Positions 1-6,301 are shown, counted from the stretch's first letter. The stretch: DNA of 7,909 nt from JARIHD01 sp035629475 (GCA_035629475.1 DASPHS010000138.1:1-7909); one strand, 5' to 3'. Translations and numbers: made by a program. Notes: generated by a model from the sequence alone, not told the origin.

Positions 1-1
1 T

Positions 2-106
2 GCTACTACCCAAGCTCCAGCCAGTCCTGGTCTGGCCGAAACGCTAGCAGTCCTTGGCCGCGAAACCGTCGAACGCCGCCTCAACCAAATGCTTGCCACC
101 CTGTAA
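2..106 (+). CDS. C-terminal tail of an unrecognised protein (5' end outside window)
   Basis: An open frame runs from the left edge and stops at TAA 104-106, giving 34 residues that end GRETVERRLNQMLATL. The fragment starts with an Ala/Pro/Thr-rich stretch and finishes with a charged amphipathic helix, the look of a normal protein C-terminus. The codon choice (gcc, ctg, cgc, acc) matches the genes downstream. I do not recognise the family from this piece. No T-rich hairpin terminator follows it in the 138-base gap, so readthrough toward the DUF3048 gene is possible. It could also be a chance open frame, since only 35 codons are visible. Confidence 0.5.
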   Translation, partial: ATTQAPASPGLAETLAVLGRETVERRLNQMLATL

Positions 107-177
107 CCAATACGTGCTGTTCGATAGTAGATTCCACAGACTGAGTGGTTTTGTATGTGCGTGCAGTTTGGGATGAA

Positions 178-202
178 GAGCGAGTAACGCAGTTATTCGC
201 TC
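178..202. repeat. 25-base inverted repeat upstream of the DUF3048 operon
   Basis: Bases 178-188 (GAGCGAGTAAC) pair with 192-202 (GTTATTCGCTC) around a 3-base centre GCA. Ten pairs are Watson-Crick and one is G-U. No T-run follows on either strand, so it is a poor intrinsic terminator. It is centred near base 190, about 54 bases upstream of the start predicted from the -10 box at 232. It could be an operator for a dimeric regulator or an RNA hairpin at the end of the previous transcript. Confidence 0.5.
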
Positions 203-231
203 AAAATGCACCACATACATAAGCACAATGC

Positions 232-237
232 TACAAT
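232..237 (+). promoter_or_regulatory. -10 box (TACAAT) of the DUF3048-kinase-regulator operon
   Basis: TACAAT matches the TATAAT consensus at five of six positions. Only 7 bases separate it from the ATG at 245, so transcription would start at or next to the first codon and the mRNA would be leaderless or nearly so. No convincing -35 is visible at 16-18 bases upstream. The same arrangement recurs before umuD and before the methyltransferase. Confidence 0.55.
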
Positions 238-244
238 AAAAGGC

Positions 245-1507
245 ATGGTTAATGACTTTCTGCCCAACCCGCGCAACCGCGGGTCCTATAACGCTCGTAA
301 CCCTCAACGGCATGTACCACCCCAGCAGCATCCCAACGCCTTCCGTACCCCTGAAACAGTTGCCGCCGACGATGAGATACGATTGCCTAATACAGCCACA
401 GCTTCGCCACTTATCGGTGGGCCAGGCCGCCGGCCAAAACGATCATTCAAGGACAAGCTGCGCAGCCTGAGCAAAAAACAGTGGGCAATTATTGCAGCCG
501 TGGCTGTTGTGGTGCTAGGTGGCTTGGGCGGTGGTGCATATGCGCTGCTCAGCGACAGTGAACCACCTAAAAAATCCGTAGCCAAACAAGAGGCCACACC
601 CGAAGCTGCGCCACAGCCCACAACCGTCCCATCCAAGCTGACAGGCTTACCGGTGGCACCCGAAAATAACCTGCGCCATGTTACCGCCGTTATGATCGAG
701 AACAGCATGGACGCCCGCCCCCAGTCCGGACTGAACAATGCCGGGGTACTGTTTGAAGCCGTGGCCGAGGGTGGCATTACCCGCTTCCTGACGCTCTTCC
801 AGGACGACGAACCAGAGTATGTCGGCCCTGTCCGCTCGGTACGTCCGTACTACATCCAGTGGGCACAAGGCTTTGATGCTGGTATCGCCCACGTCGGCGG
901 CAGTGGTGAAGCCTTGGCCATGATCCGCGACGGACGGGGAAAAGACCTCGACCAGTTCTTTGATCCTGCGGCCTACTGGCGTGTCGGCAACCGCTTTGCT
1001 CCGCACAACATGTACACCAGCATACCCAAGTTAAATGATGTCGAAAACAGGAAAGGGTGGAAGACGAGTAACTACACTGGCTTTGCCCGTAAAGCCAAGG
1101 AAAATCCCAGCAGCACACCCGCCGCCCGTGTCATCGACTTCAATATATCCGGAGCAATTTACAATTCTCATTACGAATACGATGCGGCAAGCAATTCCTA
1201 TAAGCGCAGCGAAGGCGGCAAGCCTCACACCGACGAAAAAAGCGGCGCACAATTATCACCCAAGGTAGTCATCGGCCTCGTGATTCCGCAAGGGCGTAAT
1301 GGCATCTATACCACCTACCAGACCATTGGCAGCGGTGAAGCAGTCATTTTCCAGGACGGCGCAGCCATCCCTGCCACCTGGAGCAAGAGCAGCCCCAACA
1401 GCAACTTTACCTTTAAGGACGCTTCCGGCGCCGACGTGCCGCTTAACCCCGGCCAGACCTGGTTGAGCGTCGTAGGCTCGCGAGACCGCATAACATACGC
1501 ACCGTAA
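245..1507 (+). CDS. DUF3048 (YerB-like) membrane-anchored protein
   Basis: This is a 420-residue protein. Residues 1-79 are a polar, basic, proline-rich cytoplasmic tail. A single membrane helix follows at about 80-103, then a Pro/Ala/Thr-rich linker to about 135, and then an external domain. The external domain shows DUF3048 signatures: MIENS then ARPQSGL (157-163), EGGITRF, GPVRSVR (194-200), HVGGS, and APHNMYTS (252-259), followed by the C-terminal half with YEYDAASNSYKR. The family, named after Bacillus YerB, has no settled biochemical role. I prefer the ATG at 245 to the in-frame ATG at 206, because the 206 start lies upstream of the -10 box at 232 and adds a low-complexity His-rich stretch. 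One base separates its stop from the kinase start, so the two are very likely co-transcribed and coupled. Its position before a kinase with almost no external loop makes it a candidate sensory partner, which is an inference. Confidence 0.85.
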   Translation: MVNDFLPNPRNRGSYNARNPQRHVPPQQHPNAFRTPETVAADDEIRLPNTATASPLIGGPGRRPKRSFKDKLRSLSKKQWAIIAAVAVVVLGGLGGGAYALLSDSEPPKKSVAKQEATPEAAPQPTTVPSKLTGLPVAPENNLRHVTAVMIENSMDARPQSGLNNAGVLFEAVAEGGITRFLTLFQDDEPEYVGPVRSVRPYYIQWAQGFDAGIAHVGGSGEALAMIRDGRGKDLDQFFDPAAYWRVGNRFAPHNMYTSIPKLNDVENRKGWKTSNYTGFARKAKENPSSTPAARVIDFNISGAIYNSHYEYDAASNSYKRSEGGKPHTDEKSGAQLSPKVVIGLVIPQGRNGIYTTYQTIGSGEAVIFQDGAAIPATWSKSSPNSNFTFKDASGADVPLNPGQTWLSVVGSRDRITYAP

Positions 1508-1508
1508 T

Positions 1509-3053
1509 ATGGACCATTTACAAAAATTCATATCCCACCTCCGTGTACACCTGATAGCCGTTTTACTGGTAAACAATATACTGGTTGTCGGCGGTTGGTA
1601 TGTGGGTTCGCAAGTCTTCCACCTGTCAACGGTGGTCATACTGCTTGGACTGGTCGGTATATCACTCCTTCTGACATTCTTCCTGGCGGCCGCCAGCACT
1701 AATTACATCAAGCAGCCCATGAGCTTGATCTGGCAAGCCGTACTACACATCTCGCCGAACACCGGCTACTCCGTGCAGCCCGATCTGCGTCGCGCCCACC
1801 TGGGCAGGGAATTAGTCACCGCACTGACCGCGCAGGTCTACCAGATAGCCAGTGTCAGTGAAAAAGTTGAACAGCTTGCCGATGCCGAGCGCGGCGACCT
1901 GCACAGTGACTTTGTAGCCAACAGCATTCCATTGCCGCTGGTCGTGCTAAGCAAGGACATGAACATTCTGTTTGCCAACAGCAGCTTTATGAAATACATC
2001 GACCGCAGTGGCGCCGACATTACCGGTGAAAACGTATACTCGGTGATGGACTTGGCATTTACCAGCGAGTCGACCTTTGATAAATGGCTGGCCAGTGCCG
2101 AAGCCGACAAAGTAACTGACACCCAAACCTGGGAACGTGTGCGCCTGAATGTCACGAGTGGCGACCAGCACACCACCCGATTGTTTGACTTGGTAGCCTA
2201 CTACAACAAGAATAACCCCCAGGGTTTTGAAATCATTCTTACTATGTTTGACCGGACACGGCAGTACTCCCAGGACGACCAAGCCCTGAGCTTTGTAGCG
2301 TTGGCCGTACACGAGCTGCGGACGCCGCTGACTCTCCTGCGCGGGTATATCGATGTGTTTGAAGAAGAGTTAGGGCCTAAACTCGATGACGAACTGACTG
2401 ACTTTATGCGCAAAATGAAAGCAGCTGCGCAGCAATTGGCGGCCTTTACCAGTAACGTCCTTAACGTAGCCCGCTTCGAGAACAATCAGCTGGTGCTCAA
2501 ACTACGTGAAGAGCAGTGGGCGCCATTGCTCCGCTCGGCAGTGAGTGACATGGAGCTGCGTGCCAAAGTGCGTGGCATCTCCCTCAGCCTGGAAATAGAA
2601 GACAAGCTGCCAACGGTCGGGCTGGACCCCGTGAGCATTTATGAGGTTGTCTGTAACTTGATTGATAACGCCATCAAGTACAGTGGCGACAGCAAACACA
2701 TCGCCGTACGCTCTTACCGCACCAAAGACGGCATGGTCGAAACGGTCGTGCAGGATACTGGTGTCGGCATCCCCGAAACATCCATGCCCAACCTCTTTGA
2801 TAAGTTCTACCGCGACCCACACAACCGCAGCCAAGTGGGCGGAACGGGTATGGGCCTCTACCTCAGCAAGGCAATTGTTACGGCACACAGCGGCAATGTC
2901 TGGGTGCAGTCCAAAGAAGGCAAGGGCAGCACCTTTGGGTTTACGCTCACCCCTTACTCACAGCTTGCTGACAAAGAGAAAAAGGGCGATAATGCAGACA
3001 TTGTGCGCACAGCCCACGGCTGGATCAAGAACCACTCAATGTACCGGAGATAA
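1509..3053 (+). CDS. PAS-containing membrane sensor histidine kinase
   Basis: The 514-residue protein has two membrane helices at about 13-36 and 41-62, joined by only a few residues, so there is no real external sensor domain. A linker of about 70 residues leads to a PAS-like domain at about 135-250. The dimerisation/phosphoacceptor helix follows, with VHELRTPL and the phospho-histidine at H268. The ATPase domain has an N-box (NLIDNAIKYS, N383 and N387), a G1 box (DTGVGIP, 416-422), an F-box (LFDKFYR) and a G2 box (GGTGMG, 444-449). All key residues are present, so it should be an active kinase. It would sense through the membrane helices, the PAS ligand or a partner protein. No Shine-Dalgarno precedes the ATG and the DUF3048 stop lies one base upstream, pointing to translational coupling. 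The receiver gene next door is its presumed phosphorylation target. Confidence 0.93.
   Translation: MDHLQKFISHLRVHLIAVLLVNNILVVGGWYVGSQVFHLSTVVILLGLVGISLLLTFFLAAASTNYIKQPMSLIWQAVLHISPNTGYSVQPDLRRAHLGRELVTALTAQVYQIASVSEKVEQLADAERGDLHSDFVANSIPLPLVVLSKDMNILFANSSFMKYIDRSGADITGENVYSVMDLAFTSESTFDKWLASAEADKVTDTQTWERVRLNVTSGDQHTTRLFDLVAYYNKNNPQGFEIILTMFDRTRQYSQDDQALSFVALAVHELRTPLTLLRGYIDVFEEELGPKLDDELTDFMRKMKAAAQQLAAFTSNVLNVARFENNQLVLKLREEQWAPLLRSAVSDMELRAKVRGISLSLEIEDKLPTVGLDPVSIYEVVCNLIDNAIKYSGDSKHIAVRSYRTKDGMVETVVQDTGVGIPETSMPNLFDKFYRDPHNRSQVGGTGMGLYLSKAIVTAHSGNVWVQSKEGKGSTFGFTLTPYSQLADKEKKGDNADIVRTAHGWIKNHSMYRR
3046..3050 (+). promoter_or_regulatory. Shine-Dalgarno (GGAGA) for the receiver gene
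   Basis: GGAGA lies inside the last codons of the kinase, 6 bases before the ATG at 3057. It is one of only two clear Shine-Dalgarno sequences in the window, and it supports 3057 as the start. Confidence 0.6.
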
Positions 3054-3056
3054 TAC

Positions 3057-3461
3057 ATGTCACAAATTTTTACCCCCCAGAATCCTATCGGCAAAAAAGT
3101 CCTTTGTGTTGAAGATGAGCACTTTATCAGTGAACTGTACGTCCGCGCTCTGACCAAGGCTGGCTATGAAGTAACTGTGGAGGTTGACGGCTTGCAGGGC
3201 TTTGAGCTAGCCAAAACGGACCAGTACGACATCATCCTGCTGGACCTGATGATTCCCACCATTACCGGTGTCGAAGTATTGCGTCGACTACGCGACATCA
3301 GCCACACGCCCAAGCTGCATGCCAAGGTCATTATTACGACCAACCTGGAACAGCGCGAAGACATTCGCGGCGCCATTGAGAGCCAGGCTGACGGCTATCT
3401 TGTAAAAGCCGAAATCACTCCCCGGGAGCTCGTGGAATTCCTCGACGGCATCAATGCTTAG
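3057..3461 (+). CDS. Single-domain (CheY-like) response regulator
   Basis: This 134-residue protein is a receiver domain and little else. The acidic pocket is E19/D20, the phosphoacceptor is D63 in DIILLDLMIP, the switch Thr is T95 in IITTN, and the conserved Lys is K117 in GYLVK. About 13 residues precede the domain and it ends after the last helix, so no DNA-binding or enzymatic output domain exists. It must act by protein contact, as CheY, Spo0F or DivK do, or pass phosphate on to another protein. It starts 3 bases after the kinase stop and is the natural partner of that kinase. The downstream target is not visible in this window. Confidence 0.93.
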   Translation: MSQIFTPQNPIGKKVLCVEDEHFISELYVRALTKAGYEVTVEVDGLQGFELAKTDQYDIILLDLMIPTITGVEVLRRLRDISHTPKLHAKVIITTNLEQREDIRGAIESQADGYLVKAEITPRELVEFLDGINA

Positions 3462-3467
3462 GCGTTA

Positions 3468-3473
3468 TATAAT
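3468..3473 (+). promoter_or_regulatory. -10 box (TATAAT) of umuDC
   Basis: A perfect TATAAT lies 6 bases after the receiver stop and 6 bases before the GTG at 3480, placing the expected transcript start on the start codon. No good -35 is visible; the region 3440-3452 inside the receiver gene reads CTCGACGGCAT. I see no LexA-type palindrome (CTGT-N8-ACAG or GAAC-N4-GTTC) around it, so SOS control is not evident from sequence. Confidence 0.65.
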
Positions 3474-3479
3474 AGAAGT

Positions 3480-3836
3480 GTGAATGATGAGCAGCGAGCA
3501 CATGACGGCGTGTCGGTACACGCCGGGTTTCCCAACCCCGCAACCGACCAGAGTCTGCATAGCCTGGACTTTAACCAGCTGCTGATTCAGCATACCGCCA
3601 GCACCTACATGTTCCGTATAGAGGGCAGCCAGTGGGAAGATGCTGGCGTATTTGACGGCGATATTGCCATCGTAGACCGGGCACTCGACCCCCGCAAAAC
3701 CGACACTGTGGTATGGTGGCAGGACGGTCCAGAAGCCTTTGCGGTGTCGCCCTACAAGCAGGTACCTACCGGCGCCACCGTATGGGGCGTTGTCACTGCC
3801 AGTATCCACCAATTCCGGAAGCCAGGCAGGGCATGA
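3480..3836 (+). CDS. umuD: UmuD-like protein lacking the Ser-Lys protease dyad
   Basis: The 118-residue S24/UmuD-family protein starts with GTG at 3480, immediately after a perfect -10 box; the nearby ATG at 3484 is in another frame. In E. coli, RecA-stimulated self-cleavage of UmuD at a Cys-Gly bond gives UmuD', the accessory subunit of polymerase V. The cleavage region is kept here (HAGFPNPA, bond A15-G16), as are LDFNQLLIQH and VFDGDIAIVDR. The nucleophile motif GDSM reads GSQW (residues 49-52), so the catalytic Ser position is Gln51. The Lys motif FTVKK reads FAVSP, placing Ser90 at the general-base position. The region after it is about 13 residues shorter than in E. coli. Self-cleavage therefore looks impossible, although S50 lies one residue away from the usual position. 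Its stop overlaps the umuC start by 4 bases (ATGA), which argues for a working pair rather than decay. Confidence 0.88.
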   Translation: MNDEQRAHDGVSVHAGFPNPATDQSLHSLDFNQLLIQHTASTYMFRIEGSQWEDAGVFDGDIAIVDRALDPRKTDTVVWWQDGPEAFAVSPYKQVPTGATVWGVVTASIHQFRKPGRA

Positions 3837-5116
3837 GCTCGGTATTCGCGCTGATTGACTGCAACAACTTCTTTGTAAGTTGTGAGCGGGTATTCCGGCC
3901 CGACCTGGAAGGCAGGCCCGTGGTGGTGCTGTCCAGCAATGACGGCTGCGCCGTGGCACGCAGCAATGAGGCCAAGCACCTGGGCATACCTATGGGTGCA
4001 CCGGCTTTTAAATACCGCCAGATTTTTGAAGAACACAAGATTGTGAAGTTCTCGGCCAACTTTGAACTGTACGGCGATATCAGCAAACGCATCACCGCAA
4101 TCCTGACTACCATCACGCCACGCATCGAAATATATTCGGTTGATGAGTCATTCCTTGATTTGTCAGAACTCAACATCGAAGATTACGAGGCGTGGGGCAG
4201 GGCGGTACGCGAGACTATCTGGCGTATGGTTGGCATACCCGTCTCCATTGGCATCGCCCCCAGCAAAACGCTCGCCAAATTGGCCTCAGAGGTCTCCAAA
4301 AAACACGCCACCTATAACGGCGTCCTCAACCTTATCGATATGCCCCAGCCACAAAAACAAGCCATTCTGGCCAGTCAGCCAGTTAGCGCAGTGTGGGGTG
4401 TGGGCTGGCGATTGGCACCCAAGCTGCGCGCTGAAGGCATAGGCACCGCGCTGAGCCTGTCCACCATGCGGCCCCAATATGCCCAGCAGCTCATGGGCAT
4501 TCACGGACGCCAATTAGTTGCAGAATTACAAGGCATCAGCTGCCACAAGCTAGAGCCGGTACACGACCCGGCGCAGAGCATTATGCGCAGCCGGACGTTC
4601 GGCGAAGACACGAACCAAGCCCACGTACTGGAGGCGGCTATCGCTACCCTCGGTGCCCAGGCGGCGTTTCGGTTGCGGAGGGAAAAACTGCTTGCCAAAC
4701 ACATCGGCCTCTTTGTGGACACCAACAAACACAAACCTGGCTTCCGACGCTGGGTGCGTGACATCAAACTAACCACACCCACCAACGATAGCGGCAGCAT
4801 CATCAGCCAGCTGGTCGCCGAACTAGGGACATTCTATTCTAATAAACAATCCTTCCACCGCCTGGGGGTATTCCTGAATGATTTCGTCCCTGAGACAGCC
4901 GTACAGACCGATTTACTGGGACATGTCGATGCTGACGGGCAAGAACGCGGGCACGCCCGTATGCAAGCCCTGGACGCCATCAACAGCAAGTGGGGCAAGG
5001 GCAAGATTTTCTTTGCGGCCGAGCGCCTGAGTAAATCATGGCAACCCAAACACCAGATACGTTCACCTCGTTACGTCTCCAATTGGGACGAGCTGCCATC
5101 GGTACGTATTGTATAA
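3833..5116 (+). CDS. umuC: UmuC, Y-family translesion DNA polymerase V catalytic subunit
   Basis: The 427-residue length is close to E. coli UmuC (422). Palm and fingers motifs are intact: DCNNFF with metal-binding D9, then RPVVVLSSNDGCAVARSNEAK, and YSVDESF with the catalytic pair D104/E105. The thumb contains helix-hairpin-helix sequence VWGVGWRLAPKL, followed by the little finger. A clamp-binding-like motif QTDLL (358-362) sits where E. coli has QLNLF. The C-terminus SPRYVSNWDELP matches the UmuC-specific tail (DUF4113). The steric-gate position, Tyr in E. coli, is Phe14. The start at 3833 gives a 4-base overlap with umuD and begins at MSSVFALIDCNNF; a longer open frame upstream to 3713 runs through umuD in another frame and is not used. 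The protein performs error-prone synthesis across DNA lesions with UmuD as partner. Confidence 0.96.
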   Translation: MSSVFALIDCNNFFVSCERVFRPDLEGRPVVVLSSNDGCAVARSNEAKHLGIPMGAPAFKYRQIFEEHKIVKFSANFELYGDISKRITAILTTITPRIEIYSVDESFLDLSELNIEDYEAWGRAVRETIWRMVGIPVSIGIAPSKTLAKLASEVSKKHATYNGVLNLIDMPQPQKQAILASQPVSAVWGVGWRLAPKLRAEGIGTALSLSTMRPQYAQQLMGIHGRQLVAELQGISCHKLEPVHDPAQSIMRSRTFGEDTNQAHVLEAAIATLGAQAAFRLRREKLLAKHIGLFVDTNKHKPGFRRWVRDIKLTTPTNDSGSIISQLVAELGTFYSNKQSFHRLGVFLNDFVPETAVQTDLLGHVDADGQERGHARMQALDAINSKWGKGKIFFAAERLSKSWQPKHQIRSPRYVSNWDELPSVRIV

Positions 5117-5117
5117 T
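5112..5117 (+). promoter_or_regulatory. -10 box (TATAAT) of the methyltransferase-rlmH pair
   Basis: A perfect TATAAT ends 8 bases before the ATG at 5126, again implying a transcript with little or no leader. The umuC stop codon TAA (5114-5116) lies inside this box. No convincing -35 is seen at standard spacing; TTGGGA at 5083-5088 is too far upstream, at 23 bases. No Shine-Dalgarno precedes the ATG. Confidence 0.6.
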
Positions 5118-5125
5118 CTGATACC

Positions 5126-5788
5126 ATGAAAGATTCATACGCCGCCGACCACCGCATAGACCGCTCCAACCCACGCAACCAATTGCGCGGCTACCCGATT
5201 ATTTCGGACCAAATCAGCCGTGAAGCACTGGAGGTCGTTTGCCAGCAACTGGAAACGGTATTGGAGCATGCCATACCCGGTGCGGCTGTCGAGTTCGGTT
5301 GCTATATCGGCACCACCAGCCTCTTCTGGCGGCGCATCCTGGATGCGGCAGGGCAGTCAGAAGCGCGTGCGTTCCACGTATACGATTCCTTTGAGGGATT
5401 GCCACCCAAATCAAGTCAGGATGCCAATGCGGCCGGCATCGACTTTGAGGCAGGCAAGCTCTACGTGGGCAAAAAAGAATTCATCCAGCAGTTCCGCACG
5501 GCTAACCTGCGGACACCAGTTATACATAAAGGCTGGTTCAACCAGTTACAGCCAGCTGACGTACCGGATCCCATTGCCATCGCTTTTCTGGACGGTGATT
5601 TTTATGACTCCATCATCAGCTCGCTACGCTTGGTCTGGCCTCATATGAGCGAAGGCGGGCGTATACTGATCGACGACTACAAACGGGAGACACTGCCCGG
5701 AGTAGAGCGGGCCGTACGCGATTTCCTGCAAGGTAAACACGTTAAGCGTTTGCATCACGCCCATAATATCGCCATCATAGAACTATGA
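5126..5788 (+). CDS. TylF/MycF-like SAM-dependent O-methyltransferase
   Basis: The 220-residue protein has a Rossmann methyltransferase core. The SAM-binding motif I is VEFGCYIGTTS (55-65), followed by a second acidic strand end with VYDSFEGLPP (D87). The metal/catalytic region has FLDGDFYDS (DGD 156-158) and ILIDDYK (D183/D184), then PGVERAVRDF. This order and wording match the macrocin O-methyltransferase (TylF) family, whose known members are Mg-dependent and methylate sugar hydroxyls on antibiotics. Related genes also occur in surface glycan clusters. The substrate cannot be told from sequence; a sugar or glycan hydroxyl is a guess. It starts right after its own -10 box and overlaps rlmH by 4 bases (ATGA), so both are probably translated from one mRNA. 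Confidence 0.83.
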   Translation: MKDSYAADHRIDRSNPRNQLRGYPIISDQISREALEVVCQQLETVLEHAIPGAAVEFGCYIGTTSLFWRRILDAAGQSEARAFHVYDSFEGLPPKSSQDANAAGIDFEAGKLYVGKKEFIQQFRTANLRTPVIHKGWFNQLQPADVPDPIAIAFLDGDFYDSIISSLRLVWPHMSEGGRILIDDYKRETLPGVERAVRDFLQGKHVKRLHHAHNIAIIEL

Positions 5789-6216
5789 AAGTACACCTTA
5801 TTACCGTCGGTGAGCCCAAGCTGTCCTACGCCAAAGCCGGCTGGGAAGAATACTTGAAGCGCCTACAGCACTACCACACCGTCCGCGTGACGCACGTGGC
5901 CGACAAGTACGCCTACGACGCCGCGTACCTGCGGCAGACCGCCGGGAACGCCTATAAAGTAGCACTGGTTATAGATGGCAAGCAGTACAGCAGCCCGGAA
6001 CTCTCGCAGTTCCTGGACAAGCGCGCCCAGGATGGCCGTGAAATCTGCTTTATGATTGGTGGGCCTGAAGGTTTGCCGCAGATTATTATCGATCAGGCTG
6101 ACCTGCAGTGGGGCTTCTCGCGGCTGACATTTCCCCACGATTTAGCGATGGTCATCTTGGCAGAAGCCTTATATCGGGCCAGCACCATCAGCGCCGGCCT
6201 GCCGTATCACAAGTAG
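5785..6216 (+). CDS. rlmH: 23S rRNA pseudouridine-1915 N3-methyltransferase RlmH
   Basis: RlmH is a SPOUT-class, knot-fold enzyme that methylates N3 of pseudouridine 1915 in helix 69 of 23S rRNA on the assembled ribosome, using SAM. The protein is 143 residues, slightly shorter than the 155-159 usual for the family; the shortening lies mainly in the loop around residues 40-58. Signatures are present: start MKVHLITVGEPK, LVIDGKQYSSPEL, the SAM-binding loop FMIGGPEG (89-96), FSRLTFPHDLAMVILAEALYRA (from 111), and the active-site C-terminus PYHK. It begins inside the methyltransferase stop (ATGA) with no Shine-Dalgarno, indicating translational coupling. Confidence 0.95.
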   Translation: MKVHLITVGEPKLSYAKAGWEEYLKRLQHYHTVRVTHVADKYAYDAAYLRQTAGNAYKVALVIDGKQYSSPELSQFLDKRAQDGREICFMIGGPEGLPQIIIDQADLQWGFSRLTFPHDLAMVILAEALYRASTISAGLPYHK

Positions 6217-6223
6217 CAACAAT

Positions 6224-6235
6224 AAGCTCGAGCTT
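6224..6235. repeat. 12-base perfect palindrome upstream of the winged-helix gene
   Basis: AAGCTCGAGCTT is a perfect palindrome 8 bases after the rlmH stop and about 80 bases before the winged-helix gene. It could be an operator for a dimeric regulator, possibly the adjacent gene product, but a 12-base palindrome can arise by chance. No clear -10/-35 pair is visible in the 97-base gap 6217-6313, and no intrinsic terminator follows rlmH. Confidence 0.35.
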
Positions 6236-6301
6236 CATTAAGTAATCCTCAAGAATTGCCGCCTAGACTGTAAGTACCCTCAGCAGCAGGGCAATCGTAA
6301 C

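Noticed and set aside
206..244. Alternative start of the DUF3048 protein at ATG 206
   Set aside because: It would place the -10 box TACAAT inside the coding region and adds a His-rich, low-complexity leader; 245 fits the recurring promoter-start spacing.
44..331. Minus-strand open frame of 95 codons across the first intergenic gap
   Set aside because: It runs antisense to the previous gene tail and to the DUF3048 start, has no ribosome site and no recognisable motif, and would cover the promoter and inverted repeat.
304..777. Minus-strand open frame of 157 codons inside the DUF3048 gene
   Set aside because: The Ser/Gly/Pro-rich composition is a shadow of the opposite strand's codon usage; the plus-strand frame carries clear family motifs.
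2662..3153. Plus-strand open frame of 163 codons overlapping the kinase and the receiver in another frame
   Set aside because: It lies inside the conserved ATPase domain, is Thr/Ser-rich and motif-free, and has no start signal; it is a shadow frame.
3440..3482. Possible LexA box at the umuDC promoter
   Set aside because: No CTGT-N8-ACAG or GAAC-N4-GTTC pattern, even with a single mismatch, could be seen by eye.
3713..3832. 40-residue upstream extension of umuC in frame
   Set aside because: It overlaps umuD out of frame with composition unlike the family; the ATG at 3833 gives the standard UmuC N-terminus and an ATGA overlap.
3465..3959. Minus-strand open frame of 164 codons opposite umuD and the umuC start
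   Set aside because: It lies antisense to two well-identified overlapping genes, has no motifs, and is a shadow frame.
6277..6291. CCCT...AGGG mini hairpin before the winged-helix gene
   Set aside because: Only four base pairs and no T-run follow, which is too weak to be a terminator or riboswitch.
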